A stretch of DNA of 64,000 nt, taken from Limanda limanda. Its lineage: Eukaryota; Chordata; Actinopteri; Pleuronectiformes; Pleuronectidae. The stretch spans positions 27,347,873 through 27,411,872 of the forward strand of contig NC_083648.1 of NCBI RefSeq assembly GCF_963576545.1. Direction: 5' to 3'. Below are positions 35,401-50,600 of this stretch, piece after piece (position 1 is the stretch's first letter; every line of letters begins with the position of its first letter). The position numbers were made by a program, and so were the translations under genes. The notes below the pieces were generated by a model, which did no database searches, was not told where the DNA came from, and saw nothing but the letters and a program-made list of their open reading frames with translations.

Positions 35401-37616
35401 GAAGGTCGGAGAGACTTGCAAGTAGGCTCTACCCCCACTAAATGGGGTAGCGCGCATCGATCGGTACCATCCTTGAGCTTTTCCGACTTTCGGAAGGGTT
35501 AGGGTTAGGGTTAGGGATGAAAGCACATAGGAGAAAGAGATATTCTTGAATAACTTTTTTTGTGAAGGTCGGAGAGACTTGGAAAGTGGTTGCATCTGGA
35601 CTAATTTGGGGCCTGCGGATCGATTGGTACCATCTTTGAGCTTGTACGACCTTCGGAAGAGGTCGACCGACGAAATTCCCCCAAATCTGAGGAGATATTC
35701 TTGAATAACTTTTTTTGTGAAGGTCGGAGAGACTTGCAAGTAGGCTCTACCCCCACTAAATGGGGTAGCGCGCATCGATCGGTACCATCCTTGAGCTTCT
35801 CCGACTTTCGGAAGGGTTAGGGTTAGGGTTAGGGATGAAAGCACATAGGAGAAAGAGATATTCTTGAATAACTTTTTTTGTGAAGGTCGGAGAGACTTGC
35901 AAGTAGGCTCTACCCCCACTAAATGGGGTAGCGCGCATCGATCGGTACCATCCTTGAGCTTCTCCGACTTTCGGAAGGGTTAGGGTTAGGGTTAGGGATG
36001 AAAGCACATAGGAGAAAGAGATATTCTTGAATAACTTTTTTTGTGAAGGTCGGAGAGACTTGGAAAGTGGTTGCATCTGGACTAATTTGGGTCCTGCGGA
36101 TCGATTGGTACCATCCCCGAGCTTGTACGACCTTCGGAAGAGGTCGACCGACGAAATTCCCCCAAATCTGAGGAGATATTCTTGAATAACTTTTTTTGTG
36201 AAGGTCGGAGAGACTTGCAAGTAGGCTCTACCCCCACTAAATGGGGTAGCGCGCATCGATCGGTACCATCCTTGAGCTTCTCCGACTTTCGGAAGGGTTA
36301 GGGTTAGGGTTAGGGATGAAAGCACATAGGAGAAAGAGATATTCTTGAATAACTTTTTTTGTGAAGGTCGGAGAGACTTGCAAGTAGGCTCTACCCCCAC
36401 TAAATGGGGTAGCGCTCATCGATCGGTACCATCCTTGAGCTTCTCCGACTTTCGGAAGGGTTAGGGTTAGGGTTAGGGATGAAAGCACATAGGAGAAAGA
36501 GATATTCTTGAATAACTTTTTTTGTGAAGGTCGGAGAGACTTGGAAAGTGGTTGCATCTGGACTAATTTGGGTCCTGCAGATCGATTGGTACCATCCCCG
36601 AGCTTGTACGACCTTCGGAAGAGGTCGACCGACGAAATTCCCCCAAATCTGAGGAGATATTCTTGAATAACTTTTTTTGTGAAGGTCGGAGAGACTTGCA
36701 AGTAGGCTCTACCCCCACTAAATGGGGTAGCGCGCATCGATCGGTACCATCCTTGAGCTTCTCCGACTTTCGGAAGGGTTAGGGTTAGGGTTAGGGATGA
36801 AAGCACATAGGAGAAAGAGATATTCTTGAATAACTTTTTTTGTGAAGGTCGGAGAGACTTGCAAGTAGGCTCTACCCCCACTAAATGGGGTAGCGCGCAT
36901 CGATCGGTACCATCCTTGAGCTTCTCCGACTTTCGGAAGGGTTAGGGTTAGGGTTAGGGATGAAAGCACATAGGAGAAAGACATATTCTTGAATAACTTT
37001 TTTTGTGAAGGTCGGAGAGACTTGGAAAGTGGTTGCATCTGGACTAATTTGGGTCCTGCAGATCGATTGGTACCATCCCCGAGCTTGTACGACCTTCGGA
37101 AGAGGTCGACCGACGAAATTCCCCCAAATCTGAGGAGATATTCTTGAATAACTTTTTTTGTGAAGGTCGGAGAGACTTGCAAGTAGGCTCTACCCCCACT
37201 AAATGGGGTAGCGCGCATCGATCAGTACCATCCTTGAGCTTCTCCGACTTTCGGAAGGGTTAGGGTTAGGGTTAGGGATGAAAGCACATAGGAGAAAGAG
37301 ATATTCTTGAATAACTTTTTTTGTGAAGGTCGGAGAGACTTGCAAGTAGGCTCTACCCCGACTAAATGGGGTAGCGCGCATCGATCGGTACCATCCTTGA
37401 GCTTCTCCGACTTTCGGAAGGGTTAGGGTTAGGGTTAGGGATGAAAGCACATAGGAGAAAGAGATATTCTTGAATAACTTTTTTTGTGAAGGTCGGAGAG
37501 ACTTGGAAAGTGGTTGCATCTGGACTAATTTGGGTCCTGCGGATCGATTGGTACCATCCCCGAGCTTGTACGACCTTCGGAAGAGGTCGACCGACGAAAT
37601 TCCCCCAAATCTGAGG
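32477..37616 (+). repeat. Transition zone with a 1767 bp tandem duplication
   Basis: The zone starts like superblocks 1 and 2: ATCAGTACC, then the rare CGATCTGTACCATTCTTG seen at 10031 and again at 32725. It then switches to different units. Positions 33121-34887 and 34888-36654 form a 1767 bp tandem pair, each starting with a four-unit TTAGGG monomer and containing CTTTTCCGAC and CCATCTTTGAGC. Two ordinary PPQ units follow up to 37616. Alleles typical of the right half, such as GGTCTACC and GGGGTAACGC, first appear here near 34379 and 34480. Confidence 0.8.
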
Positions 37617-40600
37617 AGATATTCTTGAATAACTTTTTTTGTGAAGGTCGGAGAGACTTGCAAGTAGGCTCTACCCCCACTAAATGGGGTAGCGCGCATC
37701 GATCAGTACCATCCTTGAGCTTCTCCGACTTTCGGAAGGGTTAGGGTTAGGGTTAGGGATGAAAGCACATAGGAGAAAGAGATATTCTTGAATAACTTTT
37801 TTTGTGAAGGTCGGAGAGACTTGCAAGTAGGCTGTACCCCCACTAAATGGGGTAGTGCGCATCGATCGGTACCATCCTTGAGCTTCTCCGACTTTCGGAA
37901 GGGTTAGGGTTAGGGTTAGGGTTAGGGATGAAAGCACATAGGAGAAAGAGATATTCTTGAATAACTTTTTTTGTGAAGGTCGGAGAGACTTGGAAAGTGG
38001 TTGCATCTGGACTAATTTGGGTCCTGCAGATCGATTGGTACCATCCCCGAGCTTGTACGACCTTCGGAAGAGGTCGACCGACGAAATTCCCCCAAATCTG
38101 AGGAGATATTCTTGAATAACTTTTTTTGTGAAGGTCGGAGAGACTTGCAAGTAGGCTCTACCCCCACTAAATGGGGTAGCGCGCATCGATTGGTACCATC
38201 CTTGAGCTTTTCCGACTTTCGGAAGGGTTAGGGTTAGGGTTAGGGATGAAAGCACATAGGAGAAAGAGATATTCTTGAATAACTTTTTTTGTGAAGGTCG
38301 GAGAGACTTGGAAAGTGGTTGCATCTGGACTAATTTGGGTCCTGCGGATCGATTGGTACCATCTTTGAGCTTGTACGACCTTCGGAAGAGGTCGACCGAC
38401 GAAATTCCCCCAAATCTGAGGAGATATTCTTGAATAACTTTTTTTGTGAAGGTCGGAGAGACTTGCAAGTAGGCTCTACCCCCACTAAATGGGGTAGCGC
38501 ACATCGATCGGTACCATCCTTGAGCTTCTCCGACTTTCGGAAGGGTTAGGGTTAGGGTTAGGGATGAAAGCACATAGGAGAAAGAGATATTCTTGAATAA
38601 CTTTTTTTGTGAAGGTCGGAGAGACTTGCAAGTAGGCTTTACCCCCACTAAATGGGGTAGCGCGCATCGATCGGTACCATCCTTGAGCTTCTCCGACTTT
38701 CGGAAGGGTTAGGGTTAGGGATGAAAGCACATAGGAGAAAGAGATATTCTTGAATAACTTTTTTTGTGAAGGTCGGAGAGACTTGGAAAGTAGTTGCATC
38801 TGGACTAATTTGGGTCCTGCGGATCGATTGGTACCATCCCCGAGCTTGTACGACCTTCGGAAGAGGTCGACCGACGAAATTCCCCCAAATCTGAGGAGAT
38901 ATTCTTGAATAACTTTTTTTGTGAAGGTCGGAGAGACTTGCAAGTAGGCTCTACCCCCACTAAATGGGGTAGCGCGCATCGATCGGTACCATCCTTGAGC
39001 TTCTCCGACTTTCGGAAGGGTTAGGGTTAGGGTTAGGGATGAAAGCACATAGGAGAAAGAGATATTCTTGAATAACTTTTTTTGTGAAGGTCGGAGAGAC
39101 TTGCAAGTAGGCTCTACCCCCACTAAATGGGGTAGCGCGCATCGATCGGTACCATCCTTGAGCTTCTCCGACTTTCGGAAGGGTTAGGGTTAGGGTTAGG
39201 GATGAAAGCACATAGGAGAAAGAGATATTCTTGAATAACTTTTTTTGTGAAGGTCGGAGAGACTTGCAAGTAGGCTCTACCCCCACTAAATGGGGTAGCG
39301 CGCATCGATCGGTACCATCCTTGAGCTTCTCCGACTTTCGGAAGGGTTAGGGTTAGGGTTAGGGATGAAAGCACATAGGAGAAAGAGATATTCTTGAATA
39401 ACTTTTTTTGTGAAGGTCAGAGAGACTTGGAAAGTGGTTGCATCTGGACTAATTTGGGTCCTGCGGATCGATTGGTACCATCCCCGAGCTTGTACGACCT
39501 TCGGAAGAGGTCTACCGACGAAATTCCCCCAAATCTGAGGAGATATTCTTGAATAACTTTTTTTGTGAAGGTCGGAGAGACTTGCAAGTAGGCTCTACCC
39601 CCACTAAATGGGGTAACGCGCATCGATCGGTACCATCCTTGAGCTTCTCCGACTTTCGGAAGGGTTAGGGTTAGGGTTAGGGATGAAAGCACATAGGAGA
39701 AAGAGATATTCTTGAATAACTTTTTTTGTGAAGGTCGGAGAGACTTGCAAGTAGGCTCTACCCCCACTAAATGGGGTAGCGCGCATCGATCGGTACCATC
39801 CTTGAGCTTCTCCGACTTTCGGAAGGGTTAGGGTTAGGGTTAGGGATGAAAGCACATAGGAGAAAGAGATATTCTTGAATAACTTTTTTTGTGAAGGTCG
39901 GAGAGACTTGGAAAGTGGTTGCATCTGGACTAATTTGGGTCCTGCGGATCGATTGGTACCATCCCCGAGCTTGTACGACCTTCGGAAGAGGTCGACCGAC
40001 GAAATTCCCCCAAATCTGAGGAGATATTCTTGAATAACTTTTTTTGTGAAGGTCGGAGAGACTTGCAAGTAGGCTCTACCCCCACTAAATGGGGTAGCGC
40101 GCATCGATCGGTACCATCCTTGAGCTTCTCCGACTTTCGGAAGGGTTAGGGTTAGGGTTAGGGATGAAAGCACATAGGAGAAAGAGATATTCTTGAATAA
40201 CTTTTTTTGTGAAGGTCGGAGAGACTTGCAAGTAGGCTCTACCCCCACTAAATGGGGTAGCGCGCATCGATCGGTACCATCCTTGAGCTTCTCCGACTTT
40301 CGGAAGGGTTAGGGTTAGGGTTAGGGATGAAAGCACATAGGAGAAAGAGATATTCTTGAATAACTTTTTTTGTGAAGGTCGGAGAGACTTGCAAGTAGGC
40401 TCTACCCCCACTAAATGGGGTAGCGCGCATCGATCGGTACCATCCTTGAGCTTCTCCGACTTTCGGAAGGGTTAGGGTTAGGGTTAGGGATGAAAGCACA
40501 TAGGAGAAAGAGATATTCTTGAATAACTTTTTTTGTGAAGGTCGGAGAGACTTGGAAAGTGGTTGCATCTGGACTAATTTGGGTCCTGCGGATCGATTGG

Positions 40601-41621
40601 TACCATCCCCGAGCTTGTACGACCTTCGGAAGAGGTCTACCGACGAAATTCCCCCAAATCTGAGGAGATATTCTTGAATAACTTTTTTTGTGAAGGTCGG
40701 AGAGACTTGCAAGTAGGCTCTACCCCCACTAAATGGGGTAACGCGCATCGATCGGTACCATCCTTGAGCTTCTCCGACTTTCGGAAGGGTTAGGGTTAGG
40801 GTTAGGGATGAAAGCACATAGGAGAAAGAGATATTCTTGAATAACTTTTTTTGTGAAGGTCGGAGAGACTTGCAAGTAGGCTCTACCCCCACTAAATGGG
40901 GTAGCGCGCATCGATCGGTACCATCCTTGAGCTTCTCCGACTTTCGGAAGGGTTAGGGTTAGGGATGAAAGCACATAGGAGAAAGAGATATTCTTGAATA
41001 ACTTTTTTTGTGAAGGTCGGAGAGACTTGGAAAGTGGTTGCATCTGGACTAATTTGGGTCCTGCGGATCGATTGGTACCATCCCCGAGCTTGTACGACCT
41101 TCGGAAGAGGTCTACCGACGAAATTCCCCCAAATCTGAGGAGATATTCTTGAATAACTTTTTTTGTGAAGGTCGGAGAGACTTGCAAGTAGGCTCTACCC
41201 CCACTAAATGGGGTAACGCGCATCGATCGGTACCATCCTTGAGCTTCTCCGACTTTCGGAAGGGTTAGGGTTAGGGTTAGGGATGAAAGCACATAGGAGA
41301 AAGAGATATTCTTGAATAACTTTTTTTGTGAAGGTCGGAGAGACTTGCAAGTAGGCTCTACCCCCACTAAATGGGGTAACGCGCATCGATCGGTACCATC
41401 CTTGAGCTTCTCCGACTTTCGGAAGGGTTAGGGTTAGGGTTAGGGATGAAAGCACATAGGAGAAAGAGATATTCTTGAATAACTTTTTTTGTGAAGGTCG
41501 GAGAGACTTGGAAAGTGGTTGCATCTGGACTAATTTGGGTCCTGCGGATCGATTGGTACCATCCCCGAGCTTGTACGACCTTCGGAAGAGGTCGACCGAC
41601 GAAATTCCCCCAAATCTGAGG
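37617..41621 (+). repeat. Right-family block, first copy (4005 bp)
   Basis: The unit lengths are 487, 318, 475, 644, 481, 644, 475 and 481 bp. The block start is recognised by ATCAGTACC, then GGCTGTACC with TAGTGCGC, a four-unit TTAGGG monomer, CGATTGGTACC with CTTTTCCGAC, CCATCTTTGAGC and GGCTTTACC. The same series begins at 41622, 44989, 52355, 55722 and 62450. Compared with 41622-44988 (3367 bp), this block has an additional 638 bp. Confidence 0.85.
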
Positions 41622-44600
41622 AGATATTCTTGAATAACTTTTTTTGTGAAGGTCGGAGAGACTTGCAAGTAGGCTCTACCCCCACTAAATGGGGTAGCGC
41701 GCATCGATCAGTACCATCCTTGAGCTTCTCCGACTTTCGGAAGGGTTAGGGTTAGGGTTAGGGATGAAAGCACATAGGAGAAAGAGATATTCTTGAATAA
41801 CTTTTTTTGTGAAGGTCGGAGAGACTTGCAAGTAGGCTGTACCCCCACTAAATGGGGTAGTGCGCATCGATCGGTACCATCCTTGAGCTTCTCCGACTTT
41901 CGGAAGGGTTAGGGTTAGGGTTAGGGTTAGGGATGAAAGCACATAGGAGAAAGAGATATTCTTGAATAACTTTTTTTGTGAAGGTCGGAGAGACTTGGAA
42001 AGTGGTTGCATCTGGACTAATTTGGGTCCTGCAGATCGATTGGTACCATCCCCGAGCTTGTACGACCTTCGGAAGAGGTCGACCGACGAAATTCCCCCAA
42101 ATCTGAGGAGATATTCTTGAATAACTTTTTTTGTGAAGGTCGGAGAGACTTGCAAGTAGGCTCTACCCCCACTAAATGGGGTAGCGCGCATCGATTGGTA
42201 CCATCCTTGAGCTTTTCCGACTTTCGGAAGGGTTAGGGTTAGGGTTAGGGATGAAAGCACATAGGAGAAAGAGATATTCTTGAATAACTTTTTTTGTGAA
42301 GGTCGGAGAGACTTGGAAAGTGGTTGCATCTGGACTAATTTGGGTCCTGCGGATCGATTGGTACCATCTTTGAGCTTGTACGACCTTCGGAAGAGGTCGA
42401 CCGACGAAATTCCCCCAAATCTGAGGAGATATTCTTGAATAACTTTTTTTGTGAAGGTCGGAGAGACTTGCAAGTAGGCTCTACCCCCACTAAATGGGGT
42501 AGCGCACATCGATCGGTACCATCCTTGAGCTTCTCCGACTTTCGGAAGGGTTAGGGTTAGGGTTAGGGATGAAAGCACATAGGAGAAAGAGATATTCTTG
42601 AATAACTTTTTTTGTGAAGGTCGGAGAGACTTGCAAGTAGGCTTTACCCCCACTAAATGGGGTAGCGCGCATCGATCGGTACCATCCTTGAGCTTCTCCG
42701 ACTTTCGGAAGGGTTAGGGTTAGGGATGAAAGCACATAGGAGAAAGAGATATTCTTGAATAACTTTTTTTGTGAAGGTCGGAGAGACTTGGAAAGTAGTT
42801 GCATCTGGACTAATTTGGGTCCTGCGGATCGATTGGTACCATCCCCGAGCTTGTACGACCTTCGGAAGAGGTCGACCGACGAAATTCCCCCAAATCTGAG
42901 GAGATATTCTTGAATAACTTTTTTTGTGAAGGTCGGAGAGACTTGCAAGTAGGCTCTACCCCCACTAAATGGGGTAGCGCGCATCGATCGGTACCATCCT
43001 TGAGCTTCTCCGACTTTCGGAAGGGTTAGGGTTAGGGTTAGGGATGAAAGCACATAGGAGAAAGAGATATTCTTGAATAACTTTTTTTGTGAAGGTCGGA
43101 GAGACTTGCAAGTAGGCTCTACCCCCACTAAATGGGGTAGCGCGCATCGATCGGTACCATCCTTGAGCTTCTCCGACTTTCGGAAGGGTTAGGGTTAGGG
43201 TTAGGGATGAAAGCACATAGGAGAAAGAGATATTCTTGAATAACTTTTTTTGTGAAGGTCGGAGAGACTTGCAAGTAGGCTCTACCCCCACTAAATGGGG
43301 TAGCGCGCATCGATCGGTACCATCCTTGAGCTTCTCCGACTTTCGGAAGGGTTAGGGTTAGGGTTAGGGATGAAAGCACATAGGAGAAAGAGATATTCTT
43401 GAATAACTTTTTTTGTGAAGGTCAGAGAGACTTGGAAAGTGGTTGCATCTGGACTAATTTGGGTCCTGCGGATCGATTGGTACCATCCCCGAGCTTGTAC
43501 GACCTTCGGAAGAGGTCTACCGACGAAATTCCCCCAAATCTGAGGAGATATTCTTGAATAACTTTTTTTGTGAAGGTCGGAGAGACTTGCAAGTAGGCTC
43601 TACCCCCACTAAATGGGGTAACGCGCATCGATCGGTACCATCCTTGAGCTTCTCCGACTTTCGGAAGGGTTAGGGTTAGGGTTAGGGATGAAAGCACATA
43701 GGAGAAAGAGATATTCTTGAATAACTTTTTTTGTGAAGGTCGGAGAGACTTGCAAGTAGGCTCTACCCCCACTAAATGGGGTAGCGCGCATCGATCGGTA
43801 CCATCCTTGAGCTTCTCCGACTTTCGGAAGGGTTAGGGTTAGGGTTAGGGATGAAAGCACATAGGAGAAAGAGATATTCTTGAATAACTTTTTTTGTGAA
43901 GGTCGGAGAGACTTGGAAAGTGGTTGCATCTGGACTAATTTGGGTCCTGCGGATCGATTGGTACCATCCCCGAGCTTGTACGACCTTCGGAAGAGGTCGA
44001 CCGACGAAATTCCCCCAAATCTGAGGAGATATTCTTGAATAACTTTTTTTGTGAAGGTCGGAGAGACTTGCAAGTAGGCTCTACCCCCACTAAATGGGGT
44101 AGCGCGCATCGATCGGTACCATCCTTGAGCTTCTCCGACTTTCGGAAGGGTTAGGGTTAGGGTTAGGGATGAAAGCACATAGGAGAAAGAGATATTCTTG
44201 AATAACTTTTTTTGTGAAGGTCGGAGAGACTTGCAAGTAGGCTCTACCCCCACTAAATGGGGTAGCGCGCATCGATCGGTACCATCCTTGAGCTTCTCCG
44301 ACTTTCGGAAGGGTTAGGGTTAGGGTTAGGGATGAAAGCACATAGGAGAAAGAGATATTCTTGAATAACTTTTTTTGTGAAGGTCGGAGAGACTTGGAAA
44401 GTGGTTGCATCTGGACTAATTTGGGTCCTGCGGATCGATTGGTACCATCCCCGAGCTTGTACGACCTTCGGAAGAGGTCTACCGACGAAATTCCCCCAAA
44501 TCTGAGGAGATATTCTTGAATAACTTTTTTTGTGAAGGTCGGAGAGACTTGCAAGTAGGCTCTACCCCCACTAAATGGGGTAACGCGCATCGATCGGTAC

Positions 44601-47600
44601 CATCCTTGAGCTTCTCCGACTTTCGGAAGGGTTAGGGTTAGGGTTAGGGATGAAAGCACATAGGAGAAAGAGATATTCTTGAATAACTTTTTTTGTGAAG
44701 GTCGGAGAGACTTGCAAGTAGGCTCTACCCCCACTAAATGGGGTAACGCGCATCGATCGGTACCATCCTTGAGCTTCTCCGACTTTCGGAAGGGTTAGGG
44801 TTAGGGTTAGGGATGAAAGCACATAGGAGAAAGAGATATTCTTGAATAACTTTTTTTGTGAAGGTCGGAGAGACTTGGAAAGTGGTTGCATCTGGACTAA
44901 TTTGGGTCCTGCGGATCGATTGGTACCATCCCCGAGCTTGTACGACCTTCGGAAGAGGTCGACCGACGAAATTCCCCCAAATCTGAGGAGATATTCTTGA
45001 ATAACTTTTTTTGTGAAGGTCGGAGAGACTTGCAAGTAGGCTCTACCCCCACTAAATGGGGTAGCGCGCATCGATCAGTACCATCCTTGAGCTTCTCCGA
45101 CTTTCGGAAGGGTTAGGGTTAGGGTTAGGGATGAAAGCACATAGGAGAAAGAGATATTCTTGAATAACTTTTTTTGTGAAGGTCGGAGAGACTTGCAAGT
45201 AGGCTGTACCCCCACTAAATGGGGTAGTGCGCATCGATCGGTACCATCCTTGAGCTTCTCCGACTTTCGGAAGGGTTAGGGTTAGGGTTAGGGTTAGGGA
45301 TGAAAGCACATAGGAGAAAGAGATATTCTTGAATAACTTTTTTTGTGAAGGTCGGAGAGACTTGGAAAGTGGTTGCATCTGGACTAATTTGGGTCCTGCA
45401 GATCGATTGGTACCATCCCCGAGCTTGTACGACCTTCGGAAGAGGTCGACCGACGAAATTCCCCCAAATCTGAGGAGATATTCTTGAATAACTTTTTTTG
45501 TGAAGGTCGGAGAGACTTGCAAGTAGGCTCTACCCCCACTAAATGGGGTAGCGCGCATCGATTGGTACCATCCTTGAGCTTTTCCGACTTTCGGAAGGGT
45601 TAGGGTTAGGGTTAGGGATGAAAGCACATAGGAGAAAGAGATATTCTTGAATAACTTTTTTTGTGAAGGTCGGAGAGACTTGGAAAGTGGTTGCATCTGG
45701 ACTAATTTGGGTCCTGCAGATCGATTGGTACCATCTTTGAGCTTGTACGACCTTCGGAAGAGGTCGACCGACGAAATTCCCCCAAATCTGAGGAGATATT
45801 CTTGAATAACTTTTTTTGTGAAGGTCGGAGAGACTTGCAAGTAGGCTCTACCCCCACTAAATGGGGTAGCGCACATCGATCGGTACCATCCTTGAGCTTC
45901 TCCGACTTTCGGAAGGGTTAGGGTTAGGGTTAGGGATGAAAGCACATAGGAGAAAGAGATATTCTTGAATAACTTTTTTTGTGAAGGTCGGAGAGACTTG
46001 CAAGTAGGCTTTACCCCCACTAAATGGGGTAGCGCGCATCGATCGGTACCATCCTTGAGCTTCTCCGACTTTCGGAAGGGTTAGGGTTAGGGATGAAAGC
46101 ACATAGGAGAAAGAGATATTCTTGAATAACTTTTTTTGTGAAGGTCGGAGAGACTTGGAAAGTAGTTGCATCTGGACTAATTTGGGTCCTGCGGATCGAT
46201 TGGTACCATCCCCGAGCTTGTACGACCTTCGGAAGAGGTCGACCGACGAAATTCCCCCAAATCTGAGGAGATATTCTTGAATAACTTTTTTTGTGAAGGT
46301 CGGAGAGACTTGCAAGTAGGCTCTACCCCCACTAAATGGGGTAGCGCGCATCGATCGGTACCATCCTTGAGCTTCTCCGACTTTCGGAAGGGTTAGGGTT
46401 AGGGTTAGGGATGAAAGCACATAGGAGAAAGAGATATTCTTGAATAACTTTTTTTGTGAAGGTCGGAGAGACTTGCAAGTAGGCTCTACCCCCACTAAAT
46501 GGGGTAGCGCGCATCGATCGGTACCATCCTTGAGCTTCTCCGACTTTCGGAAGGGTTAGGGTTAGGGTTAGGGATGAAAGCACATAGGAGAAAGAGATAT
46601 TCTTGAATAACTTTTTTTGTGAAGGTCGGAGAGACTTGCAAGTAGGCTCTACCCCCACTAAATGGGGTAGCGCGCATCGATCGGTACCATCCTTGAGCTT
46701 CTCCGACTTTCGGAAGGGTTAGGGTTAGGGTTAGGGATGAAAGCACATAGGAGAAAGAGATATTCTTGAATAACTTTTTTTGTGAAGGTCAGAGAGACTT
46801 GGAAAGTGGTTGCATCTGGACTAATTTGGGTCCTGCGGATCGATTGGTACCATCCCCGAGCTTGTACGACCTTCGGAAGAGGTCTACCGACGAAATTCCC
46901 CCAAATCTGAGGAGATATTCTTGAATAACTTTTTTTGTGAAGGTCGGAGAGACTTGCAAGTAGGCTCTACCCCCACTAAATGGGGTAACGCGCATCGATC
47001 GGTACCATCCTTGAGCTTCTCCGACTTTCGGAAGGGTTAGGGTTAGGGTTAGGGATGAAAGCACATAGGAGAAAGAGATATTCTTGAATAACTTTTTTTG
47101 TGAAGGTCGGAGAGACTTGCAAGTAGGCTCTACCCCCACTAAATGGGGTAGCGCGCATCGATCGGTACCATCCTTGAGCTTCTCCGACTTTCGGAAGGGT
47201 TAGGGTTAGGGTTAGGGATGAAAGCACATAGGAGAAAGAGATATTCTTGAATAACTTTTTTTGTGAAGGTCGGAGAGACTTGGAAAGTGGTTGCATCTGG
47301 ACTAATTTGGGTCCTGCGGATCGATTGGTACCATCCCCGAGCTTGTACGACCTTCGGAAGAGGTCGACCGACGAAATTCCCCCAAATCTGAGGAGATATT
47401 CTTGAATAACTTTTTTTGTGAAGGTCGGAGAGACTTGCAAGTAGGCTCTACCCCCACTAAATGGGGTAGCGCGCATCGATCGGTACCATCCTTGAGCTTC
47501 TCCGACTTTCGGAAGGGTTAGGGTTAGGGTTAGGGATGAAAGCACATAGGAGAAAGAGATATTCTTGAATAACTTTTTTTGTGAAGGTCGGAGAGACTTG

Positions 47601-50600
47601 CAAGTAGGCTCTACCCCCACTAAATGGGGTAGCGCGCATCGATCGGTACCATCCTTGAGCTTCTCCGACTTTCGGAAGGGTTAGGGTTAGGGTTAGGGAT
47701 GAAAGCACATAGGAGAAAGAGATATTCTTGAATAACTTTTTTTGTGAAGGTCGGAGAGACTTGCAAGTAGGCTCTACCCCCACTAAATGGGGTAGCGCGC
47801 ATCGATCGGTACCATCCTTGAGCTTCTCCGACTTTCGGAAGGGTTAGGGTTAGGGTTAGGGATGAAAGCACATAGGAGAAAGAGATATTCTTGAATAACT
47901 TTTTTTGTGAAGGTCGGAGAGACTTGGAAAGTGGTTGCATCTGGACTAATTTGGGTCCTGCGGATCGATTGGTACCATCCCCGAGCTTGTACGACCTTCG
48001 GAAGAGGTCTACCGACGAAATTCCCCCAAATCTGAGGAGATATTCTTGAATAACTTTTTTTGTGAAGGTCGGAGAGACTTGCAAGTAGGCTCTACCCCCA
48101 CTAAATGGGGTAACGCGCATCGATCGGTACCATCCTTGAGCTTCTCCGACTTTCGGAAGGGTTAGGGTTAGGGTTAGGGATGAAAGCACATAGGAGAAAG
48201 AGATATTCTTGAATAACTTTTTTTGTGAAGGTCGGAGAGACTTGCAAGTAGGCTCTACCCCCACTAAATGGGGTAGCGCGCATCGATCGGTACCATCCTT
48301 GAGCTTCTCCGACTTTCGGAAGGGTTAGGGTTAGGGATGAAAGCACATAGGAGAAAGAGATATTCTTGAATAACTTTTTTTGTGAAGGTCGGAGAGACTT
48401 GGAAAGTGGTTGCATCTGGACTAATTTGGGTCCTGCGGATCGATTGGTACCATCCCCGAGCTTGTACGACCTTCGGAAGAGGTCTACCGACGAAATTCCC
48501 CCAAATCTGAGGAGATATTCTTGAATAACTTTTTTTGTGAAGGTCGGAGAGACTTGCAAGTAGGCTCTACCCCCACTAAATGGGGTAACGCGCATCGATC
48601 GGTACCATCCTTGAGCTTCTCCGACTTTCGGAAGGGTTAGGGTTAGGGTTAGGGATGAAAGCACATAGGAGAAAGAGATATTCTTGAATAACTTTTTTTG
48701 TGAAGGTCGGAGAGACTTGCAAGTAGGCTCTACCCCCACTAAATGGGGTAACGCGCATCGATCGGTACCATCCTTGAGCTTCTCCGACTTTCGGAAGGGT
48801 TAGGGTTAGGGTTAGGGATGAAAGCACATAGGAGAAAGAGATATTCTTGAATAACTTTTTTTGTGAAGGTCGGAGAGACTTGCAAGTAGGCTCTACCCCC
48901 ACTAAATGGGGTAGCGCGCATCGATCGGTACCATCCTTGAGCTTCTCCGACTTTCGGAAGGGTTAGGGTTAGGGATGAAAGCACATAGGAGAAAGAGATA
49001 TTCTTGAATAACTTTTTTTGTGAAGGTCGGAGAGACTTGGAAAGTGGTTGCATCTGGACTAATTTGGGTCCTGCGGATCGATTGGTACCATCCCCGAGCT
49101 TGTACGACCTTCGGAAGAGGTCTACCGACGAAATTCCCCCAAATCTGAGGAGATATTCTTGAATAACTTTTTTTGTGAAGGTCGGAGAGACTTGCAAGTA
49201 GGCTCTACCCCCACTAAATGGGGTAACGCGCATCGATCGGTACCATCCTTGAGCTTCTCCGACTTTCGGAAGGGTTAGGGTTAGGGTTAGGGATGAAAGC
49301 ACATAGGAGAAAGAGATATTCTTGAATAACTTTTTTTGTGAAGGTCGGAGAGACTTGCAAGTAGGCTCTACCCCCACTAAATGGGGTAACGCGCATCGAT
49401 CGGTACCATCCTTGAGCTTCTCCGACTTTCGGAAGGGTTAGGGTTAGGGTTAGGGATGAAAGCACATAGGAGAAAGAGATATTCTTGAATAACTTTTTTT
49501 GTGAAGGTCGGAGAGACTTGGAAAGTGGTTGCATCTGGACTAATTTGGGTCCTGCGGATCGATTGGTACCATCCCCGAGCTTGTACGACCTTCGGAAGAG
49601 GTCGACCGACGAAATTCCCCCAAATCTGAGGAGATATTCTTGAATAACTTTTTTTGTGAAGGTCGGAGAGACTTGCAAGTAGGCTCTACCCCCACTAAAT
49701 GGGGTAGCGCGCATCGATCGGTACCATCCTTGAGCTTCTCCGACTTTCGGAAGGGTTAGGGTTAGGGTTAGGAATGAAAGCACATAGGAGAAAGAGATAT
49801 TCTTGAATAACTTTTTTTGTGAAGGTCGGAGAGACTTGCAAGTAGGCTCTACCCCCACTAAATGGGGTAGCGCGCATCGATCGGTACCATCCTTGAGCTT
49901 CTCCGACTTTCGGAAGGGTTAGGGTTAGGGATGAAAGCACATAGGAGAAAGAGATATTCTTGAATAACTTTTTTTGTGAAGGTCGGAGAGACTTGGAAAG
50001 TGGTTGCATCTGGACTAATTTGGGTCCTGCGGATCGATTGGTACCATCCCCGAGCTTGTACGACCTTTGGAAGAGGTCGACCGACGAAATTCCCCCAAAT
50101 CTGAGGAGATATTCTTGAATAACTTTTTTTGTGAAGGTCGGAGAGACTTGCAAGTAGGCTCTACCCCCACTAAATGGGGTAGCGCGCATCGATCGGTACC
50201 ATCCTTGAGCTTCTCCGACTTTCGGAAGGGTTAGGGTTAGGGTTAGGGATGAAAGCACATAGGAGAAAGAGATATTCTTGAATAACTTTTTTTGTGAAGG
50301 TCGGAGAGACTTGCAAGTAGGCTGTACCCCCACTAAATGGGGTAGTGCGCATCGATCGGTACCATCCTTGAGCTTCTCCGACTTTCGGAAGGGTTAGGGT
50401 TAGGGTTAGGGATGAAAGCACATAGGAGAAAGAGATATTCTTGAATAACTTTTTTTGTGAAGGTCGGAGAGACTTGGAAAGTGGTTGCATCTGGACTAAT
50501 TTGGGTCCTGCAGATCGATTGGTACCATCCCCGAGCTTGTACGACCTTCGGAAGAGGTCGACCGACGAAATTCCCCCAAATCTGAGGAGATATTCTTGAA